Shown here: positions 32,079-38,402 of the stretch, in pieces
Position numbering within the stretch: the stretch's first letter is position 1
Layout: every line of letters starts with the position of its first letter
Origin: a virus
Length of the DNA stretch: 55,401 bases
IMG/VR virus record: IMGVR_UViG_3300046096_000381
Coordinates: 1-55,401 of that record
Strand: one strand, 5' to 3'
Made by a program: the position numbers and the translations under genes
The notes under the pieces: generated by a model
Told to the model about the DNA's origin: nothing
The model's input: the letters and a program-made list of their open reading frames with translations, nothing else
Database searches by the model: none

Positions 32079-32203
32079 TTTATAAGTTTGGCCCCAACCA
32101 CGGGCGATTATGAGTCGAGACGTGGGCCTATTGCAACTACTAGGTGGATTAGTCCGTTCGTAAAGGATTGGTAATCACTCCAACTTAGGGTCAAACTTAT
32201 AAA
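32079..32203. repeat. Inverted repeat I closing a tRNA-like spacer
   Basis: 12-bp arms TTTATAAGTTTG and complement. The interior on the minus strand has an anticodon-arm-like GACTCATAATCG inside a CCACG/CGTGG helix but no acceptor or T-arm, so it is not called as a tRNA. Confidence 0.75.
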
Positions 32204-32207
32204 TACT

Positions 32208-32283
32208 TGGTGCCTTGAACTGGACTCGAACCAGTAACACACGGATTTTCAATCCGCTGCTCTACCATTGGAGCTACCAAGGC
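32208..32283 (-). tRNA. tRNA-Phe (anticodon GAA)
   Basis: Cloverleaf with encoded CCA, acceptor GCCTTGG, anticodon loop TTGAAAA. The upstream gene stops (TAG) at its positions 8-10. Confidence 0.94.
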
Positions 32284-32486
32284 TGTTTTTCTTGCCAATG
32301 CGTGGCTTGGTGACCATCACAGTCAATGCGCCAAGGGCAAGTGCTCATGATTTGGGTACTACAATCATCCATGCCCCAGCAACGTGGAGGCTCTGTACCA
32401 CGCAGAATCTTAATCTGCTTGTGTACTAGCTCACGGCGATTTGCAAGGTTGGCCTCTTTATCTAGCAATACTTGTATTTCTGACAT
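32274..32486 (-). CDS. Cys-rich small protein ending inside tRNA-Phe
   Basis: 70 residues: helical N-terminus, then CWGMDDCSTQIMSTCPWRIDC with four Cys, likely a zinc site, and a His/Trp tail. Final codons and the TAG are the first 10 nt of tRNA-Phe. Confidence 0.6.
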   Translation of the reverse strand: MSEIQVLLDKEANLANRRELVHKQIKILRGTEPPRCWGMDDCSTQIMSTCPWRIDCDGHQATHWQEKQPW

Positions 32487-32497
32487 AAAAACCTTTT

Positions 32498-32574
32498 TGG
32501 GCAGGAGAACGGGTTTCGATCCCTAACTTCTTGTTTCACAGACAAGTGTGCTTGCCACTGACACTATTCCCTGC
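32498..32574 (-). tRNA. tRNA-His (anticodon GTG)
   Basis: Encoded extra 5' G opposite C73 as required for HisRS, CCA encoded, anticodon loop CTGTGAA. The T-stem is weak (three G-C pairs) and the T-loop is ATCGAAA. Confidence 0.85.
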
Positions 32575-32579
32575 ATATT

Positions 32580-32667
32580 TGGCGGAACACGTAGGAATCG
32601 AACCTACTCACCCATTACTGAATGTCAGATTAGCAATCTGATGCCTTAACCGGTCGGCCAGTGTTCC
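32580..32667 (-). tRNA. tRNA-Ser (anticodon GCT)
   Basis: Class II tRNA with GCCA end, acceptor GGAACAC, anticodon loop TTGCTAA, long variable arm. Confidence 0.92.
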
Positions 32668-32672
32668 GTGTT

Positions 32673-32764
32673 TGGTAGCCCCACCGGGATTCGAACCCAG
32701 ATGAACCAATTATCTGTTGCTTACGGGATATAAATCCGCCGTTTTACCGTTAAACTATAGGGCC
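32673..32764 (-). tRNA. tRNA with anticodon TAT, extended variable loop (Ile?)
   Basis: 92 nt with encoded CCA, acceptor GGCCCTA/TGGGGCT, normal D-arm and T-arm (CTGGG-TTCGAAT-CCCGG). Loop TTTATAT gives anticodon TAT (AUA, Ile), with an A-C mismatch at 31-39. The variable region is 22 nt, including a possible CAA/TTG mini-hairpin, which is abnormal for Ile. Confidence 0.65.
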
Positions 32765-32771
32765 GTAAATA

Positions 32772-32842
32772 CCATATTTGAACACACTAAAATACTTAGG
32801 CTGCAATAGGAGCCATTGTTCTAATAATATGCTCAAATATGG
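32772..32842. repeat. Inverted repeat E after tRNA-Lys
   Basis: 10-bp arms CCATATTTGA and TCAAATATGG; one arm includes the CCA end of tRNA-Lys. Confidence 0.75.
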
Positions 32843-32914
32843 TAGACGCACAGAGAATCGAACTCTGATTTGCTGGTTAAAAGCCAGCTACTTTAGCCGT
32901 TAAGTTATACGTCC
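32840..32914 (-). tRNA. tRNA-Lys (anticodon TTT)
   Basis: Cloverleaf with encoded CCA, acceptor GGACGTA/TGCGTCT, anticodon loop CTTTTAA. The upstream small gene stops (TAA) inside its acceptor stem. Confidence 0.92.
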
Positions 32915-33027
32915 ATATTGCGCTTCCATTCGCCACGAAGCTGCTTGTGGCTTTTTTTATGTGAACCACTGCCGCCACGCTTCATCAAAGCTAAGGCAAC
33001 GTGATTCCGAGGTTTTCGTGTTTTCAT
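32905..33027 (-). CDS. Basic 40-aa protein ending inside tRNA-Lys
   Basis: MKTRKPRNHVALALMKRGGS, then GSHKKSHKQLRGEWKR. Highly basic with a pattern (RNP...GAHRKS) common in small phage proteins of unknown role. Stop codon is at nucleotides 8-10 of tRNA-Lys. The spacer 33028-33101 holds no gene. Confidence 0.65.
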   Translation of the reverse strand: MKTRKPRNHVALALMKRGGSGSHKKSHKQLRGEWKRNMDV

Positions 33028-33101
33028 AATAAACTCTAAAAGTTGGTGGCGGATTTACCTTTACGCCGGAGCTATCCAGCAACGCCAAGGCTTTAAACTA
33101 T

Positions 33102-33177
33102 TGGTGGAGAAGAAGAGACTCGAACTCTCAACAGTCTGCTTGCAAAGCAGGTGCACTACCAGTTGTGCTACATCCCC
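33102..33177 (-). tRNA. tRNA-Ala (anticodon TGC)
   Basis: Cloverleaf with encoded CCA, acceptor GGGGATG, anticodon loop TTTGCAA. The G3-T70 wobble, the alanine identity element, is present. Confidence 0.92.
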
Positions 33178-33183
33178 AAATTC

Positions 33184-33267
33184 TGGTGCGTCAAGAGAGA
33201 CTCGAACTCTCAATCCTTGCGGCATTGGCTTCTAAGACCAACGTGTATACCATTCCACCACTGACGC
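33184..33267 (-). tRNA. tRNA-Leu (anticodon TAG)
   Basis: Class II tRNA with encoded CCA, acceptor GCGTCAG, anticodon loop CTTAGAA, variable arm GCCGCAAGG. Confidence 0.93.
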
Positions 33268-33272
33268 ATAAT

Positions 33273-33455
33273 CATATTGTTATAGCTTTTGTTTACTACA
33301 CACTCCGCTAAGAGCGTAACTTTAGCTTATCCTGTTCATGACGCAGGCCTGTACTAAAATTTAAACTATACCACAGTACCTTTCCGGATGTACTGCGTCT
33401 CAAGTTTGCAAGGTTCCAAACTGAATTGGGCACTAGCAAAAGCTATAACAATATG
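33273..33455. repeat. Inverted repeat D, 19-bp arms around a 145-nt structured spacer
   Basis: Perfect arms CATATTGTTATAGCTTTTG (33273-33291) and complement (33437-33455). The interior has hairpins CAGTAC/GTACTG, GACGCAG/CTGCGTC and CAGTTTG/CAAACTTG on the minus strand. No gene. Ends coincide with tRNA-Pro CCA and the tRNA-Leu 5' side. Confidence 0.85.
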
Positions 33456-33527
33456 GTCTCGATGGCAAGAATCGAACTTGCGCTTCATGCTCCCAAAGCA
33501 CGGGTGATGCCATTTCACTACACCGAG
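33454..33527 (-). tRNA. tRNA-Pro (anticodon TGG)
   Basis: Cloverleaf with encoded CCA, acceptor CTCGGTG/CATCGAG, anticodon loop TTTGGGA. Confidence 0.92.
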
Positions 33528-33769
33528 ATAACACTTTTTAGAGTAGTGGGAAATCTTTCCGATATAAAGCTGTCGGTAAACGCAGGCTTAGAAATTAGTA
33601 GCTTTTTGATAGCTCAGAGCTGCTGATCTGAGGTTCCAACCAGTGCACGCGTTAGCCTTGTATCCACTGAAATGCAGTGTTCCACTAATTGGCTACTATA
33701 GCTCAGCATTGTTCTGGTCTATCTGTGAAGTTCTTTGTTAGTGTCGGAACTTCTACTGAATAAACATTA
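33528..33769 (-). other. Gene-free leader region before tRNA-Pro with several hairpins
   Basis: Transcribed from the promoter at 33770. Hairpins on the minus strand: GAAGTTC/GAACTTC, CACTG-CATTT-CAGTG, CTCAGA/TCTGAG, TAGTAGC/GCTACTA. Long stretch of potential structured RNA, no convincing reading frame. Confidence 0.55.
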
Positions 33770-33798
33770 ATTATACAGTAAAACAACTCTATAATCAA
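33770..33798 (-). promoter_or_regulatory. sigma70-type promoter for the tRNA-Pro/Leu/Ala run
   Basis: Minus strand: TTGATT, 17-bp spacer, TATAAT. Confidence 0.8.
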
Positions 33799-33799
33799 G

Positions 33800-33940
33800 T
33801 CAATATTTTACAAGGGCCAAGATTGCAGATTTATGACCAACACCAAGTTCATCACGAACCAGCTTGATTGCTTCTGCATAGCCACCACCCTCAAATTGCC
33901 AGCAAGCTAACTTACAGTCTATTTTCGTAAAAATTCGCAT
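33800..33940 (-). CDS. Small conserved-type phage protein (46 aa)
   Basis: MRIFTKIDCKLACWQFEGGG then EAIKLVRDELGVGHKSAI. Has its own promoter 27 nt upstream. The pattern is familiar from small phage proteins of unknown function. Confidence 0.6.
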   Translation of the reverse strand: MRIFTKIDCKLACWQFEGGGYAEAIKLVRDELGVGHKSAILALVKY

Positions 33941-33966
33941 GGTTGCCTTTGTTTGAAAGAATATGT

Positions 33967-33995
33967 ATTATACTCGTTTTGTAAAACAAAAACAA
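33967..33995 (-). promoter_or_regulatory. sigma70-type promoter
   Basis: Minus strand: TTGTTT, 17-bp spacer, TATAAT, before ATG 33940. Confidence 0.75.
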
Positions 33996-34015
33996 GTATA
34001 AATTTTTAAAGCTAT

Positions 34016-34097
34016 GGTCTGCGGGTTGCAACACGCCCGTAGTTACGTACCTATTGCTACTGGATTCAGGCTGGTACCAGCCTGTCAAGTTCAGACC
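34016..34097 (-). other. Structured RNA element closed by GGTCTG/CAGACC
   Basis: 82-nt segment with an 18-bp perfect palindrome CAGGCTGGTACCAGCCTG and a GCGGGTT/AACCCGC-type pairing. tRNA-sized but without a recognisable T-arm or anticodon arm. Confidence 0.5.
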
Positions 34098-34193
34098 ATA
34101 TTTAAATAACCTGTTACTGCGACATAAGAAGGTGGACATTCACCGGAGCCACAGTCTCCCTACCGCTGGCCACGCCAGGTTACTTAAATATGG
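34096..34193. repeat. Inverted repeat C downstream of the interrupted tRNA-like gene
   Basis: 18-bp arms CCATATTTAAATAACCTG and its complement (one G-U); right arm contains the CCA end of the tRNA-like gene. Confidence 0.85.
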
Positions 34194-34370
34194 TGGGACA
34201 GGCAGGTCTCGAACCTGCTTCTCTAAATATTCTACAACCCGGAAGCGTATATTGCAAATCAGCCCAGAGCTAGTCACATAGAACTCGCGTTGCGCGCGGT
34301 TAACACGGTGATCGTTGTCTGAAGGGTTGTAGTCCGGATTTGTGCTTTAACCATGTTAAGCTACCGTCCC
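34191..34370 (-). tRNA. tRNA-like gene interrupted by about 100 nt in the anticodon region
   Basis: 5' end GGGACGG with a good D-arm (GCTT / AAGC) and 3' end with T-arm GCAGG-TTCGAGA-CCTGC, acceptor CTGTCCC and encoded CCA: the two ends pair in 7 of 7 positions. Between them 124 nt replace the normal 22. AAAT/ATTT could be the anticodon stem, and CTACAACCC/GGGTTGTAG (9 bp) encloses the insert. No group I core can be identified and the insert is too short for one. Identity unknown. Confidence 0.45.
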
Positions 34371-34454
34371 ATATAAAAGCACATTTAAACAGTCCATCAG
34401 CGCTAGTCGCTATCTCCCTTACTAGAGGGCGGTAAAGTATGTGCTTTTATATGG
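34369..34454. repeat. Inverted repeat B upstream of the interrupted tRNA-like gene
   Basis: Perfect 16-bp arms CCATATAAAAGCACAT at 34369-34384 and 34439-34454. The interior holds CCCT/AGGG and AGCG/CGCT hairpins. Confidence 0.88.
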
Positions 34455-34474
34455 TCTCCCTTGCGGGAGCCATA
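34450..34474 (-). terminator. GNRA-capped hairpin after the HTH gene
   Basis: Minus strand TATGGCTCCC-GCAA-GGGAG-A-CCATA, 3 nt after the stop codon of the HTH gene. No T-run follows, so it may be a processing or stabilising hairpin rather than a true terminator. Confidence 0.55.
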
Positions 34475-34477
34475 CTT

Positions 34478-34780
34478 TTAAAAATCACTATAACCAACTG
34501 CACCAACGCAGCTTTTATAGTAGGCAAGTATGCCTGACTTTGTTTTGGGAAATTCACCTGATTTTGCAGGCGGATTGGAGATTACTTCTCTCCAGGCATC
34601 AAGTTTGTTAGAAACTTTGGTAGTCGCCTTTTGGTATACACCCAGCTTTACCAGTTTCATACGCACACTTGCTACGCTTTTTGAATACTCAGTGGCTAGA
34701 ACCTCCAGGCTCACGCCACTTTGATACTTTTGGACAATTTCTTGAACTTCGGTTTCTGTGTATGTGAACTTGACAGCCAT
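34478..34780 (-). CDS. Small helix-turn-helix protein (paralogous family)
   Basis: 100 residues. HTH unit at about 5-52: FTYTETEVQEIVQKYQSG, then LEVLATEYSKSVASVRMKLV and KLGVYQK. Linker, then a divergent C-terminus ending YKSCVGAVGYSDF. RBS AAGGGAA. Confidence 0.65.
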   Translation of the reverse strand: MAVKFTYTETEVQEIVQKYQSGVSLEVLATEYSKSVASVRMKLVKLGVYQKATTKVSNKLDAWREVISNPPAKSGEFPKTKSGILAYYKSCVGAVGYSDF

Positions 34781-34800
34781 TATTTCCCTTTAAAGAACAA

Positions 34801-34829
34801 ATTATACAGCATTAACCACGATCATTCAA
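34801..34829 (-). promoter_or_regulatory. sigma70-type promoter for the HTH gene
   Basis: Minus strand: TTGAAT, 17-bp spacer, TATAAT, 21 nt before ATG 34780. Confidence 0.8.
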
Positions 34830-35022
34830 GACTGTTTTTATAGACTCGAAGTGCTGTAGCATCTAAGCTAGCATAAGTACGAAAGCTATCGCGACCTACT
34901 CGATCATAAAGACCATTTGCCATTTGTTCTAGCCGTACAAGACTCTCGATTGAAATCAAGGTACATTTTATGTAACGGCTCATGAAGGCATCAATTAAAA
35001 AGTCGCGTGAATAGCCTGCCAT
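34822..35022 (-). CDS. Hypothetical protein (66 aa)
   Basis: Helical, MAGYSRDFLIDAFMSRYIKC then LVRLEQMANGLYDRVG. Ends inside the promoter of the next gene. Function unknown. Confidence 0.6.
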   Translation of the reverse strand: MAGYSRDFLIDAFMSRYIKCTLISIESLVRLEQMANGLYDRVGRDSFRTYASLDATALRVYKNSLE

Positions 35023-35043
35023 AATATCTCCAAATCAGCCTAT

Positions 35044-35072
35044 ATTATATCAACAAATAGTGGCTTCGTCAA
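35044..35072 (-). promoter_or_regulatory. sigma70-type promoter
   Basis: Minus strand: TTGACG, 17-bp spacer, TATAAT, before ATG 35022; the -35 lies in the end of the upstream gene. Confidence 0.75.
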
Positions 35073-35379
35073 ATGTTAAAATTCGTATGTGAGTATTGCC
35101 ACGCTCGTCAGCTTGTTTTAGCCATTTTGATAGTACGTCTTGCATTAGTGAACTCATGTGATAGTTGTTGGGATGACAGCGGTAAGTACTACCACTATAC
35201 CCATCAAACTCATACCAACCCTCTACTTGACGAATTTCAGTAATACCCGAATTCAATTTCCAGGTATTGCTTCCTGCAAAACCACCATACCAGCCACCAA
35301 ATAGCTTACGCATTGGTTTTTCTAGTTGAGGTGCATCAAATTCTAGGACTACCCAAACATCTGGTGTGTATTCACTCAT
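35050..35379 (-). CDS. Hypothetical phage protein (109 aa)
   Basis: Beta-rich: PDVWVVLEF, KLFGGWYGGFAGSNTWKLNSG, EGWYEFDGYSGSTYRCHP. Pattern typical of small uncharacterised phage proteins. Its ATG overlaps the upstream stop. Confidence 0.6.
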   Translation of the reverse strand: MSEYTPDVWVVLEFDAPQLEKPMRKLFGGWYGGFAGSNTWKLNSGITEIRQVEGWYEFDGYSGSTYRCHPNNYHMSSLMQDVLSKWLKQADERGNTHIRILTFDEATIC

Positions 35380-35603
35380 TTGTTAACTCCAAAATGTTCT
35401 AGGACGACACGGTCAGCGGAGAGCCAAGTGTGCCCGTCTTTTGTAATCTGTGTGCTAGACACTAGGCTGGCAGCTTCACGAACAATAAGTTCAGCAAACT
35501 CTTTCATGACGTCGTCTAGCTGAACGCGGTTTAGGCTATGCCAGGTATATGGCACCTGTTTGTCTAGTGCTTTGCCCAGAAGTTCGTTTGCTATGTTGTT
35601 CAT
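35376..35603 (-). CDS. Hypothetical protein (75 aa)
   Basis: MNNIANELLGKALDKQVPYTW..., with ELIVREAASLV similar in style to the small protein at 8.7-9.0 kb (FAESIVREC). Function unknown. Confidence 0.6.
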   Translation of the reverse strand: MNNIANELLGKALDKQVPYTWHSLNRVQLDDVMKEFAELIVREAASLVSSTQITKDGHTWLSADRVVLEHFGVNK

Positions 35604-35604
35604 A

Positions 35605-35772
35605 TTAGTCGTCCAAATCAGGTGCAGTAGTTTCTATATCTCGTTCTGTAAAAACGTAGCAATCGCCCTTGTATGAGGCTTCCAAGTCTTCTAAAGCAAC
35701 TCCTTGGTATACTCCTACAATGCAGTCCCAACCAAGTTCAGTTGAAGTTACTACAATGACTGTTTTGTTCAT
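35605..35772 (-). CDS. Small conserved-type phage protein (55 aa)
   Basis: MNKTVIVVTSTELGWDCIVG, then VYQGVALEDLEASYKGDCY. The STELGWDC segment is a common signature of small phage proteins of unknown function. Own promoter upstream. Confidence 0.65.
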   Translation of the reverse strand: MNKTVIVVTSTELGWDCIVGVYQGVALEDLEASYKGDCYVFTERDIETTAPDLDD

Positions 35773-35795
35773 ATTATTTCTCCAAATCAGCCTAT

Positions 35796-35824
35796 ATTAT
35801 AAGCTGATTTAAACAAATGTTCAA
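35796..35824 (-). promoter_or_regulatory. sigma70-type promoter
   Basis: Minus strand: TTGAAC, 17-bp spacer, TATAAT; the following leader (ATAGGCTGATTTGGAG) is repeated at the promoter near 35044. Confidence 0.8.
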
Positions 35825-35834
35825 GTTTGAAATT

Positions 35835-35910
35835 TGGCCCGTCTGGCAGGAATCGAACCCACATCTCAGGGTGTAGAAGACCCTTGTCTTATCCGTTAGA
35901 CCACAGACGG
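35835..35910 (-). tRNA. tRNA-Arg (anticodon TCT)
   Basis: Cloverleaf with G73 and encoded CCA, acceptor CCGTCTG/CAGACGG, anticodon loop CTTCTAC. Rightmost tRNA of the cluster. Confidence 0.93.
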
Positions 35911-35916
35911 TTATTG

Positions 35917-36399
35917 TTACATTGTTTTGGTTACTGGCCCGTATACGTCAAACAGCTCAGTTTCAAAGTGTTTGATCAAACCACGTTCCCTGTATTCGTA
36001 GTTGTCTGGAATATCCAAAACAATCTGCTTGCGCTCAATTTGTTCCAGCAGTTCACGATGGCCAAGGAAGTTATCTTCTAGCTGCCACAGGTTTTCACGA
36101 TTAACAAACACAATCTTTTCAGCCCAGTTGATTAGATTAGCCGAGCATGGGATTAGTGCGTAGTTAAAGTTTGAGCCACAACTGCGAGCATTAATACCGC
36201 GCTCAATGGCTAGACTGGCACCGGTTGGGCTACGCAGGAGGCCAGCACTACACACAAAAAGCCAACGAGGAGCTTGACCTTGGTATTGGTTAGCATAAGG
36301 TGCGCTAGTTTTAAAGATTGAGTCATTTTTTGTACCTTGGGCAAATGGTTGAGTATTAGGCATTTTGTTTTGATTTAAGTAGCTGTTGGAATAAGGCAT
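35917..36399 (-). CDS. Low-molecular-weight protein tyrosine phosphatase-like protein
   Basis: 160 residues. P-loop CSAGLLRS (C-x5-R-S) preceded by the hydrophobic strand LFVC, then ARSCGSNF; characteristic of small predicted phosphatases. The N-terminal about 40 residues are Asn/Gln-rich and may be absent if ATG 36363 is used. Neither start has a clear ribosome site. Confidence 0.75.
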   Translation of the reverse strand: MPYSNSYLNQNKMPNTQPFAQGTKNDSIFKTSAPYANQYQGQAPRWLFVCSAGLLRSPTGASLAIERGINARSCGSNFNYALIPCSANLINWAEKIVFVNRENLWQLEDNFLGHRELLEQIERKQIVLDIPDNYEYRERGLIKHFETELFDVYGPVTKTM

Positions 36400-37397
36400 C
36401 GCTTTACAAGTTTAGTGCTTGCCAAGTTTTTTTGTTTTGATTCACACATTATATCAGCGTAAGTACTAAATGTCAAGGCCCAGTCATTTACTGCTGAATT
36501 CCAGTAGTAGTCACTATGAGCACGAAGTTTAGCACTTGTAAAACCACTGGACTTGAGTTGCCGGAAGTCAGGACGCACTGTTGTGTCGTGGTCAACAAGC
36601 ACATCTTCGCGGCTGACACTATAGTGAATTACTGGACGTACACCGCGCCACGAGTCACACACCTGCTTGAATTTAGGGTCAGTGGGTTCAATGTATTCGC
36701 CACTATTAATCCAGTGATGATGAATGTCAAGAACTAAGGCACAAGTGTCGACTAGCTCTAAGCTGGCATCAAGACCCCAGGTAAACTCGGCATTTTCGAT
36801 TGTTAGGGTGTTGCGCGCTTCGGGACTAAGACGACGCATAGCGGCTTTGATACCATCCGGGCCTAGCTTACCACCCACGTGCACATTGCATTTGAAGTCT
36901 TGAAATTGACGGCCGTAGCCCATGTAACGAATCAAGTCTGCATGATACTCGAACTCCATAATGGAATTTTCAACAACACCAGGATTTTCTGATGCAAGCA
37001 CACAGAACTGACCTGGGTGAAAGCTGAGTCGAATGTCGTTGGCACGAGCAAACTCGCCGCACAGGTTCAGGTGAGCTTCGAGCTTCGCAATAACATCAGG
37101 CTGGAAGTAAAACGGCATATAATCTTCATGAGTATATGCGGGCAACAAGTCTGATGTAATACGAAACATACGCTGATTATGCGGCTGTTTGGCAACCCAT
37201 TTTAGCTGGCGATAGAACGCATTAAGATTGTGGTCAAGCAAACCCCACAGCTTGGCACGAGCAGCGTCAGGAGTTTGACGCTGCAAGTACGTGATAGTTG
37301 TGGACTTAGTGTTCAAGTCAGCATCGGCCTTGTCATGGTCAGATTGAATCTTGCAGGCAAAGCCAATGCGATTGATAGTGTGATTAAAATATGTCAT
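36375..37397 (-). CDS. UV DNA damage endonuclease (UvsE/UVDE-like)
   Basis: 340 residues from ATG 37397. TIM-barrel nuclease motifs: RIGFACK, LSFHPGQFCVL, EYHADLIRYMG, CNVHVGGKLG, LTIENAEFTWG and LDIHHHW, giving the His/Glu/Asp metal site. Nicks 5' to UV lesions. The TATAAT box ends 7 nt before the ATG, so the mRNA is probably leaderless. Confidence 0.88.
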   Translation of the reverse strand: MTYFNHTINRIGFACKIQSDHDKADADLNTKSTTITYLQRQTPDAARAKLWGLLDHNLNAFYRQLKWVAKQPHNQRMFRITSDLLPAYTHEDYMPFYFQPDVIAKLEAHLNLCGEFARANDIRLSFHPGQFCVLASENPGVVENSIMEFEYHADLIRYMGYGRQFQDFKCNVHVGGKLGPDGIKAAMRRLSPEARNTLTIENAEFTWGLDASLELVDTCALVLDIHHHWINSGEYIEPTDPKFKQVCDSWRGVRPVIHYSVSREDVLVDHDTTVRPDFRQLKSSGFTSAKLRAHSDYYWNSAVNDWALTFSTYADIMCESKQKNLASTKLVKRCLIPTAT

Positions 37398-37404
37398 AGC
37401 CACA

Positions 37405-37433
37405 ATTATATCAAAACTAAATCACAAAATCAA
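37405..37433 (-). promoter_or_regulatory. sigma70-type promoter giving a near-leaderless uvsE-like mRNA
   Basis: Minus strand: TTGATT, 17-bp spacer, TATAAT, 7 nt before ATG 37397. Confidence 0.8.
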
Positions 37434-37441
37434 ATTAATAT

Positions 37442-37675
37442 TTATCGACCCACTAAACCAAAGCAGATTCTGCAAACCGGAAACTCATCTGAGTCAGTTT
37501 TATGATCGCTGCCCCAAATTCCACAGTGTGAACATTCTTTGCAGTATTCTTCTAGTAGGTAGTCATCAATGTTTTCAATATCAATGCCAGCGTCGTGGCA
37601 TGCTTCTGTGAGAGTTTTTCTAGTACCTGAGAGCTTTTTAGTTAAGCGCTTGTACATCTGGTTTATATCGGTCAT
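37442..37675 (-). CDS. Zinc-ribbon protein (77 aa)
   Basis: Helical N-terminus then CKECSHCGIWG and CRICFGL, a two-knuckle zinc site. Function unknown; probably nucleic-acid binding. Overlaps the upstream gene by 38 nt. Confidence 0.65.
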   Translation of the reverse strand: MTDINQMYKRLTKKLSGTRKTLTEACHDAGIDIENIDDYLLEEYCKECSHCGIWGSDHKTDSDEFPVCRICFGLVGR

Positions 37676-38153
37676 CTAGGTGTTGGTGGGTTTTCTCAAA
37701 TTCAAGAAGGAACATAATACAGCAAGCTGCATGAGCTAAGTGGCTCAGGCCTGATTCAGGGTCAGTATCTTCACCTGCGTTAAATGCTGTAATGTGTCGC
37801 ATTGCTGCGGCTAAGGGTCGGCTCCATGCAAAGCCTTTGCGCCAGTTGTGTTCTGCGTACTTGATAGCACCGAACTTCAATACTGCCGCAGTTTGATTCA
37901 TTGCTTCAGTTGAAAGCAAGTGTAGTGGTAGTTTGTCTGTGTCAAATTTTAGTGCAGTGCCAGCAGCTTTGTGAATCTCGTCTATTTTCTTTGCACTACG
38001 GTAACTTATATCAGCCGCCATTGCTTTGATTTGTTCAGGTGTTGGATAGCCATCATCTGTTGGATATTGTGCTGCTCTATCAGCATCTGTGGGGAATTCC
38101 CCAAATACTGTTTGATGTTCTAGTGTGGCAATAATTTCTTCTGTTTTAGGCAT
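37638..38153 (-). CDS. dATP/dGTP diphosphohydrolase-like protein (DUF5664 family)
   Basis: 171 residues from ATG 38153; longer in-frame starts would read through the promoter at 38215-38243. C-terminal domain: FDTDKLPLHLL, VLKFGAIKYAEHNWRKG, AAMRHITAF..GEDTDPESG, SHLAHAACCIMFLLE, matching the family that includes MazZ. The N-terminal about 70 residues are extra. Other Z-DNA genes (PurZ) are not in this window. Confidence 0.7.
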   Translation of the reverse strand: MPKTEEIIATLEHQTVFGEFPTDADRAAQYPTDDGYPTPEQIKAMAADISYRSAKKIDEIHKAAGTALKFDTDKLPLHLLSTEAMNQTAAVLKFGAIKYAEHNWRKGFAWSRPLAAAMRHITAFNAGEDTDPESGLSHLAHAACCIMFLLEFEKTHQHLDDRYKPDVQALN

Positions 38154-38214
38154 TGTGTTAGCTTTATATCGGGCAATTTGACTTGGCCCAGGTTTATAGT
38201 TTCGGTGAATATTC

Positions 38215-38243
38215 ATTATAGGCGATTTAGCTACTTTTGTCAA
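38215..38243 (-). promoter_or_regulatory. Perfect-consensus sigma70 promoter
   Basis: Minus strand: TTGACA, 17-bp spacer, TATAAT, both hexamers exact. It overlaps the end of the small gene at 38227-38376. Confidence 0.85.
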
Positions 38244-38376
38244 CTCTGGGTTTTACCAAGCTGCATAGCTTTGGGCTATTTAGTTCAATGTCTACTTCAG
38301 GCTTTAAATAGTTTTGTCTGCAATACTCTAAATAAGAGTAATAAGCATGTCTGTTAATGTATTCGCTAAATGTCAT
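38227..38376 (-). CDS. Small hypothetical protein (49 aa)
   Basis: MTFSEYINRHAYYSYLEYCR then a Lys/Ser-rich C-terminus. AGGTG ribosome site. Its 3' end carries the consensus promoter of the next gene. Confidence 0.5.
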   Translation of the reverse strand: MTFSEYINRHAYYSYLEYCRQNYLKPEVDIELNSPKLCSLVKPRVDKSS

Positions 38377-38402
38377 AAAACACCTATAATATTCGATTAG
38401 TT

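Noticed and set aside
32079-32203. Additional tRNA with CAT anticodon
   Set aside because: Only an anticodon-arm-like hairpin is present; no T-arm or acceptor pairing, so it is listed as structured spacer.
34191-34370. Group I intron in a tRNA
   Set aside because: The insert is only about 100 nt and I find no recognisable P/Q/R/S core.
21600-36000. Plus-strand frames across the tRNA cluster
   Set aside because: They are antisense translations of tRNA and minus-strand genes; none has a promoter or ribosome site.
37638-38153. Proof of 2-aminoadenine (Z) DNA
   Set aside because: The DUF5664-like protein is a broad family and no PurZ gene is visible here.
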